A stretch of 64,000 nt of DNA, from the NCBI GenBank assembly GCA_003971905.1, contig RSEE01000011.1, positions 1 to 64,000 on the forward strand, written 5' to 3'. How positions within the stretch are numbered: the stretch's first letter is position 1; each line of letters opens with the position of its first letter. The translations under genes and the position numbers were made by a program. Shown one piece after another: positions 54,886 through 64,000 of this stretch. The notes under the pieces were generated by a model. The model was not told the origin of the DNA. It was given only the letters and a program-made list of their open reading frames with translations, and made no database searches. The stretch comes from Moniliella sp. 'wahieum' (Eukaryota > Basidiomycota > Moniliellomycetes > Moniliellales > Moniliellaceae).

Positions 54886-57800
54886 ATGGGCATTGGTGAT
54901 GCTTGGGAGCATGCGGTGCCGTACGTCGTCTTCCCTGGCCCTCTCTGCTGCCGCTGCTGACCCCCTCCCCCCCCCTCCCCCCCCCCTGCACGCAGCTCCT
55001 TCCGCCAGCTCTACGGCGTAATCGAGGAGCGCAACGTTGCCTTTCCTGCCAGCGTCCTGCAAGCCGCATCTCTGAGCTCCGCTCCCTTCGCCCCGGCTTT
55101 GATTCCATCGAGGACAAACGCGACGCGCTTCAACTCCGCGTCGGCGACCAAACCTACCGCGTCCCCGTCGACGACAAACAACGCCAGACTGCATCCGTTG
55201 CGCGCAAGCGCCTTGTTCTCCCTGAAACCGAGGCCCAGGTGCTACTGTTGTTCAAGCAATGGCTCGTGTCCACCGAGGACGAGCACCCATTTTCCCAGCC
55301 TGCCACTGCCCCCACCGATGTACTCGACAATTTTGTCGTCTGGTATTGGGACGAGCGTCTCTACCTGGTTCGCTGCATCCGCTCCTCCTTCGTCTTGAGA
55401 GTGGAGGCGAGACCGGAAGCGAAGACGAACAGCTTCAGGCCCGCAGGCTCCTTGAACAACTCCAACTTGATGGCAAGCCCTCCTACCCATCCCAGTGCGT
55501 TTCCCACGTGCAAGATCTCGTGACCAAGCCTCTTCCCGATCAGCTGCGCGACAACCTGCGCGATGCGAATTTGGCCGCCGAACAGCGTCTTCGCCTCCAG
55601 CTCGAGGTCCTCGACGCGGTTCTTCTTTATTGCTACAATTACGCCATCCCCGATGCGGCCACTTGTCTGGCTCTGCTACGCTTTGTCCGTGATACAGACT
55701 TTGCCCGCCGCCAGGCTGACGCATCTTTCCACACCACTATGGAAGCCCAACAACTGCTCCAGTGCATCGGTGCGTTGGCCACTCTGGTCTGCGTCGAGAG
55801 CGTAAGCATCGAAGCTGTGATGGACTTTCATCCGGGTCTCCTTCCTCCTTCGACTAGTTCGGTGGAAGAGCAGGCTCCCTCTGGTGCCGCCGCCCTCGCT
55901 CGCTCTCCGGCCACCTTAAACGAGGCGTTGGACCTGATCAACTCGCTCAACTTCAGTCCTTTCTGGGGACCCGTGTGTCTTGTTTATGCACTCATCCTGA
56001 ACCGTATTGAAGCTGCCTTGGAGATCGAACAGAGTAACTCGACCGATGGTGCGCTCCCTGCCCACCTCACAGCATTGGCGGAAGTGATTGATCCAGGCCC
56101 AGGCCAGGAGCCGGTGTGGACCAAGCTTGCCACCCTGGCCTTCACCCAACTACCCGGATTAACAAAACTGTGTCCGATATCCTTTCAGTACTACGAACCG
56201 TGTCGCACCAAAACTTCACCTGCCCTTCGCATTTGATCTACCGCGGTGTGATCAAAGGACTGCTTCTTGCTGAGACGGAGCTCGTGAAGCCGTCCTACAT
56301 CTCTGATGGTGAAGAGCTTCTCGCTTCTGGCAGGGCGTACTTGGCCACACGCCTTCACACCATGACAGCCGTTTGCGTAAGGGGGCTGCTGAACTGGCTG
56401 AACAATTTTGGTCGGAAGACTTCCCATCCGAGACGCGGTCCTCATTCCTTGTCCTGACGGCCAGTCGTTGGCCAGTGCTGTTCACTCCGTTTGTGTCGCT
56501 TTTGACGTGTTTGACAGGGCGCCATGCCGAGCCAGCCCAGGGAAGCTCCAGTGCTTGGTCCTCGGATGCAGCTGAGGCTGCGACCACGAATACCTTTTCT
56601 TCGTTTGGACGCTTGAGCGTGATCACGCTGTTCCTCCCGCCGGAGCGGGTGGTGGGGAACCCGTACGAGGCTATCGTCGACCCCGTGACGGGGAGCTGGG
56701 GTATCAACTTGTTCACCCTATGCACGTATTTGGTCGTACGCATTGCCCGTGGGCGCCGTTGGACAGGCAGTCTCTGAAACGGAGGCGACTTATCTGGTTG
56801 TTCGATGGAACCTACCGCGGCCGATCAGCGGCTGGCGTATTCTCCGTGACCTCCTTGCTTTCCTTATGGGGCTCTACCCCGAGCGGGGAAACTGGAGGCC
56901 TTGGTGCTATCCACCTCTCCTGACCAAAAAGAGGAGATTATCCTTACTGCGCTCCAACTATTAGCTTCTGTTCTTTCTGCGGAAGGAAAACTACCTGAAC
57001 GACTGCTCAACCACCTTGACGGACAGCCTGATCCAATCTTGGACGAGGACAACGATGACGAAGATACTGCACCGGTTCCGGCGGGTGTCTCTTTGACAGC
57101 GATCGTGATGGCCGTGCTGAGCAAAGCGCTTTCGACACCTACTTCTTACAATGCACGTTGGTCTGCACCGCATACGAGATCTTGTCGTATCTCGTGACCC
57201 TTCGGCCAACGGAGGTATGGCAAGCCCTCCGCCCCAGGAATATTGCTCTGGGTAGTGCCGACCTGGTCCCAATCCGCGCGAGGGAAGGGGTTCACGCCGA
57301 ATCGGTGGTGTTGGAGAGCAAGGTCTTACACACAAGCAAGGTGGCTGGTGATTACACTTCACTTTTGTCGCTGCTCGATTTCCAAGCGATTTTGCTCGAT
57401 GAGTTGGTCACCTCGCAATTTGCTGCGCCGCCCGAGTTGCTGGAGACTAAGGTGTTTGTCGCCCGCCGGATCCTGTGCTGGATGATCGAGCTCGTCTGGG
57501 CCGATGCACTCAACTGGCGCTATACTCGACCCGAAGAACGTTTAGCCGTGCTGAACAAGTGTCTCTTCCCGTTCAACCTTATCCTCTCGGATCCGGCCTT
57601 GACTTTGCCCGCTGCAGCCAACGCTGGCCCTGCTCCCGCTCGTCTACACATCCTAACGAGCGTGATGGACAAGGCGTTCCTTTCACCGGGGGAACCTCCA
57701 TTTACTGGTCCCCTCATCACCATTCTTGGCTGTAGCGCCACTCTCACCTCGGACGGAGCCGCTGAGAGCCCTGCGGCTGGGCTGGAGGCCGATGAGCTAC

Positions 57801-60800
57801 TCCGTCATACTTGGCAATTTGCTGTTCGTCTGGTGAAACGCCGCAGGGACGCCAACAACCACCTCCTCCGGGTCAAGCTGTGTTGGGCCCAATCGAGCAA
57901 GCCGTCTTTAGCCCGGCTTTAGTATCGTCCCACTTGGCCGCACCGGTAGCCATCCAGGCCCCCCCTATGAGTGTGGCTGCCTTCCGCTCACGCCCGACGG
58001 ATAAGACCCAGGTCGCTTCGGCCTTGGTGGACAGTATTTTGGACGCTCGGGCTCACGAGCCGTGGTGTTGCTGTCAGAGGTGGTTTCCTCAGCGCAGAAG
58101 GAGCGCAGCGGCTGCGAGTCTCTCCACCTGCTCTGCTAGGTAGCTTGGGCAGCCTATCCGAGACCCAGGCCAAGTTGGCGCAGCTGACCCACTTGGCAGC
58201 GACACCAACGGACAACGATGTACTGTACCCCAACTTGGCGACCAGCCGGCTGGCGGTATGGAATTTGTTTGCCGCCTTGGCCGAACATCAACCCTCGCTG
58301 GCGGCTGTGCTGATCCTGGGTGAGTATCCCAACTACTCCCACCAGCTCCCTGAGCCCACGGCAGCCACGGGAAAAGACAAGGGCAACGCAGCCGAGGCGT
58401 CTAGTACGCCCCCCTTTCGGCGCTGGACGTGGCGGTGGGATTCGTGTTGGACTGGGCTGAATTGTGGGACGAAAAAATGCCGCTGCTCGAGGGAGTGCTC
58501 AAGTTCCTGGAGGCAGTGTGGGAACGTGCACCGGAGCATGAGGCCCGCTTCCGCAAACTTTTGCAGCAACCTGCACTGTGGCAAGCGCTCCGTGCACTCA
58601 TCTCGGTCGACGCTGGCGAGTGGCCGGAAGTGACAGAGTCCAACAAAGACAGTGTCAAGGTGTCCACAGCCATGCGGCAGGCGTGCCAAACTCGAGCGCT
58701 TCATGTCCTGGTTTCAACCTTAACTCACCCTGTGCATCCAGCCGGATCAAAAGGGCCCACAGAGAGTCTGGAAAACACCAAGGTTTTACTCGACCTGTTG
58801 AAGGACAAGCAGAAGCTGCCCACAATCCTCGCCCGTGTGGCAACGATAAGGATGGACTGCGATGTGTTGAGCTCCATGTTGGACCGCGTCTCTGCCTTGT
58901 TCCCACGCTTCCACTCGATGCGCTCCGCATGCCCGTTCGGCGAGACCGGTTTGACGGAGCAAGAGCCTATGGCGACAGTTATGTGTGGGATCTGATTGCG
59001 CTCAAGCACAAGCTGGCGGGCTACCGCACCACTGATCGTGGGAACCTCCGTACAGGCGATGGCTTGGACGAGTATGGCAGCATCTCTGCTGCCCAGGCGA
59101 CTGCCTCGGTTAATTCGGAATGGTCTGCGCTTGATGCTCAGATCCTCCTGGTGCGATCATGGAACCTGCTCTTGTCGCATGCCATGGGTCCCATCTGCCG
59201 CATGGTGGAGGAAGGGGGCTCAGCTCAGGGTCAACGGGCGGCCTTGGACGAGGCAGTGTGGGCCACGTGGACCAAGGTGACCCAAGACATGCTCACTTCA
59301 GCTGGGCAAGCCGAGCTCGATGCGGTCGCCGACCCAGCTGTGGCTGCATGTGGCCCATTCCAAGACCATGTATTGCGAGCCCAGGTCGCCCTCTCGGCTG
59401 CACTGCTAGAGTTTGGATGGGACAAAGCGCCGCCCCTTTCCTCGCAGCAGGTGGAGCAGCTGTTGGCTCGCACAAGGCTGGTACAGCAACTGGTCGTGCT
59501 CGCGCGTCCGCGGCTGGAAGCTAGCCTTGCCGCTACAGCCGCTTCATTGGCTGTCTCGTCGCCTGCGGGAGCTACGACGGATGCGCCGTTGCACCCACCG
59601 CTCTTCCGGATGGTTTTGCTCACCATGCTCCACTGCCGCCACATCATGTCTGAGCGCAAGACCCAGGGGGGCGCGGTACTCAAGGACAAGCAGCACAACG
59701 AAGTGCACGCTGCTGTCGATGCGTTTGCCCAGGCTGCTGTTCCAGCCTTGCGGCTGATCGCCGACCGGGCGCGTCTCGTGGCAGCCACACCGCTGCCCGA
59801 AGACACACACCTCGCCAATGAGTACCACGCTGCACTCGTCCAGATCGACTCGGACCTCAGCATCCTAACCGGCGTTCTGGATCTGCTGGCCCGGCCAAAG
59901 ATGGAGGTGCCGCCCCACCACCTCAATGTGCTTTTACTCAGAGCGGGCTGTTGCTTGCTTGTTGAACTTTTGCGGGTTGTGCCATTGGGGGATGCCCGTG
60001 AACCATTGTGGGGAAATATGGGGCTTAACCTTTTGGATGTGCTCTTGACCATCGCCGAGAATGCCCATTTGGCCGAGCCGCTGCATCTGGCGGGCATTCT
60101 AACAGCTTTGCTGAACAATTCCCTTACGCCCCAACTTGAGGCGGGGCAGCTGAGAGATGTGCCGGGTGGACAGGATGCAACGGCGCATGCGTGTTGGCTT
60201 GCCATGCTCCGCATCGCCGTCGCGTTGGAAAACAACTTTGCGGCGCATTTGCATTCCGCCTCTCACACCGAGTTTGTCGTGACGGAGATTTACAGCTTTG
60301 TGTCGTACTACCGTGCCCAGCTGGGCCAAGTTGCACTCAAGTTCCGACCGGCAAACTCCGTGACCGCACCTTCGGACCTGAGGCAAGGCGCCCTTGCTCG
60401 CCCCGGAACGGCCTCTTTTGCCCGCCCAGGGACGGCCTCTTTTGCCTCGTCCTTGGCAGTGCCATCTGTCGCCGAGGGAACAAATCGCGGTAGCACCCAG
60501 GGAGCGCTTGAAGAACCGAAACGACACTGTACCTCTTTTGTGCCATGGCCCATGCCGCTGCATCAAAGAGAGGGGTGGATGTGGCGAGAAGCACATTTTT
60601 GCGCTCGGCCGCGCGTGATGTGGCATTTTGCTGCAACAGTGCACCTATCTTCTTCTCCGGCCAGGACATCGAGCGATGGCGTTTGGAATTGACCTGACGA
60701 GCGACAACTCGCGTGAGGCACGTCTAGTGCACATGGCGCAGAAGAATATCACTGATGGGTTGCTGCGTGTCGCCCAAGCCGCCGTTACCTTCCTCATTGA

Positions 60801-61397
60801 CTTGGATCGTGTGCCTGATTGGCTGACCAATCCCTTGGGACGTAAACTAATGTTCCCTCTCAGCATTGTCCCGGTACGTTCATTCCCCCTTTCCACCCAC
60901 GTTCACCTGCATCCTTGTTGGATTTCCACTAACTTGCTGTTCTCAGCGGCAACGTGTCTTCCCCTCTGAACCCGCCACAATTGGCACGTTGATTGACTTG
61001 AGTCAGTATTGCAAGATGGTCTTGCCCAGCAAAAGGGCGATGCATGGACTCATTCGGTCGCTATGCTTGAGCAGACCTTGGTTCTCGCCGTAGCAACTCT
61101 GGCTGGCTCGCTTGCTTGCCCGCTGTGCCTGTCGAAACGGCCGGTGGTGCTGCGCGGGACGAGCGGGGTGCATGCGCTGAGCGAGGCGTGGACGCTGGTA
61201 AGGCAAGAAGTCGAGACGGGGCTGGGCAGAGAGTTGACGGCGGCCATGCCGCCGCCCTGTCGGCCATCGACAAGACCAAGACCCAAGCCTTGCCCGCGTC
61301 CGCAGTTGCGACGGAGACGGATGGGCCGGCCGACTTGCTCCGCATGCTGCCGATGTACGTGGAGCGCAACATGCCAGCCAACCTGGTCTCCTCGTAG
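54886..61397 (+). CDS. NUP188: Large inner-ring nucleoporin, Nup188/Nup192 family
   Basis: These giant alpha-solenoid proteins build the inner ring of the nuclear pore. Exon 1 encodes MGIGDAWEHAVP, followed by a 75-nt intron with a long C tract (54921-54995), then SFRQLYGVIEERNVAFPASV. The body is almost wholly helical and Leu-rich (ETEAQVLLLFKQWLVST; DERLYLVRCIRSLLRLESG; LEVLDAVLLYCYNYAIPDAA; ILDLLARPKMEV-type segments), with no catalytic motif. A last intron at 60874-60946 (73 nt) precedes FPSEPATIGTLIDLSQYCKM, like the C-terminal block of Nup188. The end is LLRMLPMYVERNMPANLVSS, stop 61395-61397. Coding length near 6.3 kb (about 2,100 residues) fits Nup188 or Nup192. More than ten frame changes occur. 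Nup188 is preferred from the two ends; Nup192/205 is the main alternative. Confidence 0.55.
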
Positions 61398-62103
61398 CTT
61401 TGTGCATCACATCATGCAATGAGATCCTGCTCTGCACGCCGTTTTTCACTTCCCAACTAATATCTCGCCTATGGTCTCTTTGACTGGGTGTCGAGGCACA
61501 ATAATAAAAAGGGTGTGGACTCAAATGGGCACATATAGGGGCGAGCGCGTTTCGTATTGTGTCCAGACGGCTTGTCCGCGGGCGGCTGTCGTGTTTGACG
61601 CTTGACACTTGAAGAGAGAAAAGCGGAAGCGGGCCACAAAACTGGTGGTATGCCACCAAACTAGTATAGTAATCGGCATCAGGAAGAGCCCATTGGGGCT
61701 GCAACAAACCCTGAGAAGGGGCTGTGCGTACGAAGAATGTATGGGCACACGTGAGGCTGGAGTATTGTGGGGGTGGCCCTGCAAAACGAGGGAGATGGTG
61801 GGGGGTACGGATCTAGATGCAATGAATTAGTGATGGGTGCCCCCAACCGGACAAGGGCGGCGGCTGAGCGGGAGGGGTGGGGTAAATGTGCGCGGGCGGA
61901 ATTGGCGCCGGGCGGAGTAGCACTGCAGGTGTTCCGGCGGTGCAGCGCAGAAGACAGACAAACGCCTTCCGAACACGACCGAATCCAGAAATCCAGATAC
62001 GCGGGTTGGGCCAAGTGGCGCTGCGTCGTGGAAGGTGTTGTGGCGGGCAGGCGCGGGCAGCCTCCGTCCCCCCACCAGCCTCCGCATCAGCATCGCCATC
62101 ACC
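61398..62103. other. Intergenic, no gene recognised
   Basis: About 700 bp between the nucleoporin and CCT7, carrying the nucleoporin 3' end (AATAATAAAAAGG near 61500 could be a polyadenylation signal) and the CCT7 promoter. Minus-strand frames here are antisense to CCT7. Confidence 0.5.
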
Positions 62104-63788
62104 ATGGCCGGCCGTTTGGGAATGATGCAGCCGCCCGTCATCGTGCTCCGCGAGGGCACCGACTCGTCCCAGGGCACAGGCCAGCTGCTCAGCAACATTG
62201 GTGCGTGCCAAACCGTTGTGAACTGTGTCGCCTCCACCCTCGGCCCGCGCGGGATGGACAAGCTCATCATCGATGGCCGCGGCAAGAGCACCATCTCCAA
62301 CGATGGTGCGACCATCCTCAAGCTCCTGGAAATCGTCCACCCAGCTGCTCGCACCCTGGTCGACATTGCCCGCGCCCAGGACGCCGAGGTGGGCGACGGC
62401 ACAACCTCGGTGGTGCTCTTGGCCGGCGAGATGCTCAAGGAGGCCCGTCCGTTTATCGAGGATGGTGTTTCGCCCCACATTATCATCCGCGCTTTCCGTA
62501 CAGCTGCCCAGATGGCGGTCGAACGCGTCAAGCAGTTGGCCGTTGCCATTGACCGCAACGATCCTGTCGGCTTCCGTGACCTCCTGATGAAGTGTGGGGG
62601 ACTGCGATGAGCTCCAAACTCATCGTATCGCAACGCAGCTTCTTCAGCAACATGGTTGTCGATGCTGTCCAGACGCTTGACCAGGACGACTTGGATGAAA
62701 ATTTGATTGGGATCAAAAAGGTGCCTGGCGGCGGGATGCAAGACTCGCTGTTGGTCAAGGGCGTGGCGTTTAAGAAAACGTTTGCGTATGCTGGATTCGA
62801 GCAACAGCCCAAACGGTTCACCAATCCCAAGATCTTGAATCTGAATGTTGAGTTGGAACTTAAAGCAGAGAAGGACAATGCCGAGGTTCGAATCAACGAG
62901 TGGTGAGCGAGTACCAAGCCATTGTCGATGCCGAGTGGAACATTATCTATGCCAAACTCGAGGCCATCGTCCGCTCGGGAGCGCAGGTGGTGCTGTCCAA
63001 GTTGCCGATTGGCGATTTGGCTACCCAGTTCTTTGCCGACCGCGACATTTTCTGCGCTGGACGCGTCGCAGCGGACGACATGCAGCGGGTGATTCAAGCT
63101 GTCGGAGGATCGGTGCAGTCGACCGTGTCGGACTTGCCCTGAACACCTCGGCACGTGCGAGCTGTTTGAGGAGCGTCAGATCGGATCCGAGCGGTTCAAC
63201 CTCTTTGAGGGGTGCCAGGCAGCCAAGACGTGCACCCTCATCCTCCGTGGCGGAGCGGAACAGTTCATTGCTGAAGTGGAGCGGTCGTTGCACGATGCAA
63301 TCATGATTGTCAAGCGAGCGATCAAGAATGGTTCGATTGTCGCCGGTGGTGGGGCGGTGGAAATGGAGCTGTCGAAATACCTGCGCGAGTATGCCAGGAC
63401 GATCGAGGGGAAACAGCAATTGATCATTGGTGCGTTCGCCAAGGCACTCGAGGTGATCCCGCGCCAGATTGCGGACAATGCAGGGCTGGACGCGACGGAT
63501 TTGCTGAACCAGTTGCGGATGCGTCATGCCCAAGGCCATGCATGGGAAGGCATTGACATGGACACGGACGGCGTGGCGAACAACTTGGAAAAGTTTGTAT
63601 GGGAACCGTCGCTGGTCAAGATCAACGCCATCTCCTCAGCTGCCGAGGCTGCCACGCTCATCCTTTCCGTGGACGAGACGATCAAAAACCAACAGTCTGA
63701 GCGGCCAAACCCAGGCCCGGCGGCACCGCCTGGGACAGCGCAGCGCGCATTGCGCGGTGCTGGACGTCGGACCGGCGGGCGTCGTTGA
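62104..63788 (+). CDS. CCT7: T-complex protein 1 subunit eta (CCT7)
   Basis: CCT7 is one of eight paralogous subunits of the cytosolic chaperonin TRiC/CCT, which folds actin and tubulin. The start [20 protein letters not shown] is the eta-specific N-terminus. The ATPase motifs are intact: [37 protein letters not shown] and [14 protein letters not shown]. Later blocks are [60 protein letters not shown] and [40 protein letters not shown], the equatorial ATP-site block, follows, then [20 protein letters not shown] and [11 protein letters not shown]. The C-terminal tail is Gly/Arg-rich ([10 protein letters not shown]). About three one-base breaks (near 62605, 62905 and 63140) separate perfectly conserved blocks. 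No intron. The length, about 560 residues, matches the family. Confidence 0.95.
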
Positions 63789-64000
63789 ACGTGTTGTCAA
63801 TGCTAGCGCATTCTCCGGTCTTTTCCCATGGTATCATTAGTATCATTGCTTTGCATGCTGGCCTCAGGCCCATCATGTGTCAATCAGTGAGGATAAAACA
63901 GGCGCCCTTCATGAGATGCAGCGAGATGGAAACATGCATCGTTGGGATATTTTGTAGTGGAGAGGAGGGAGCGCCAAGGGTATAGAGACTGATGATATAT
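63789..64000. other. 3' flank of CCT7
   Basis: About 210 bp to the window edge, with no recognisable gene. Confidence 0.5.

Overview
The window looks like nuclear DNA of a basidiomycete fungus. The evidence is: eukaryotic gene families throughout; few, short GT-AG introns (about 32-114 nt), several with a CTAAC-type branch site; an intron-bearing tRNA-Asp; and fungus-specific genes (phytochrome histidine kinase, SREBP, Mga2/Spt23-type factor, YTP1-like protein, AVT3, Pcl-type cyclin). Placement below phylum (perhaps Ustilaginomycotina-like) is inference only.

Layout. 0.5-7 kb: an unrecognised Ser/Pro-rich protein gene, splicing factor SYF2 (+), a decayed casein kinase I copy (-) and RNA polymerase I subunit RPA12 (+). 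8-15 kb: an Mga2/Spt23-like membrane-tethered transcription factor (+) and RAS (-). 15-18.4 kb is a gene-poor stretch. 18.5-33 kb: a Pcl-type cyclin (+), vacuolar amino-acid transporter AVT3 (+), COPII GTPase SAR1 (+), co-chaperone SGT1 (-), purine-cytosine permease FCY2-like (+) and an MFS drug/polyamine transporter (+). 33-43 kb: a YTP1-like membrane protein (-) and an SREBP homologue (-). 44.5-50 kb: tRNA-Asp(GUC) and a complete phytochrome hybrid kinase (-). 50.0-52.5 kb: a very young, non-autonomous LTR element with the arrangement LTR-internal-LTR-internal-LTR, bounded by one 5-bp target duplication. 54-64 kb: a giant Nup188/Nup192-family nucleoporin (+) and chaperonin subunit CCT7 (+).

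The genes are mostly core housekeeping genes plus sensing and transport. Two ER-tethered lipid-sensing transcription factors (SREBP and Mga2/Spt23-like) lie in the same window as SAR1, the GTPase that drives ER export. Almost every conserved gene is crossed by one-base frame changes, many next to homopolymers, while the protein stays well conserved on both sides. I read this mainly as uncorrected sequencing/assembly indels, so gene spans below are given across such breaks. The casein kinase copy differs: it lacks whole kinase blocks and looks like a true pseudogene.

Intergenic stretches are unusual. They are mosaics of short self-complementary words (GGTTACC/GGTGACC, AAGCTT, CCTGAGG, GATCGATC, GCTAGC, ATGCATCATGC) that recur in island after island.
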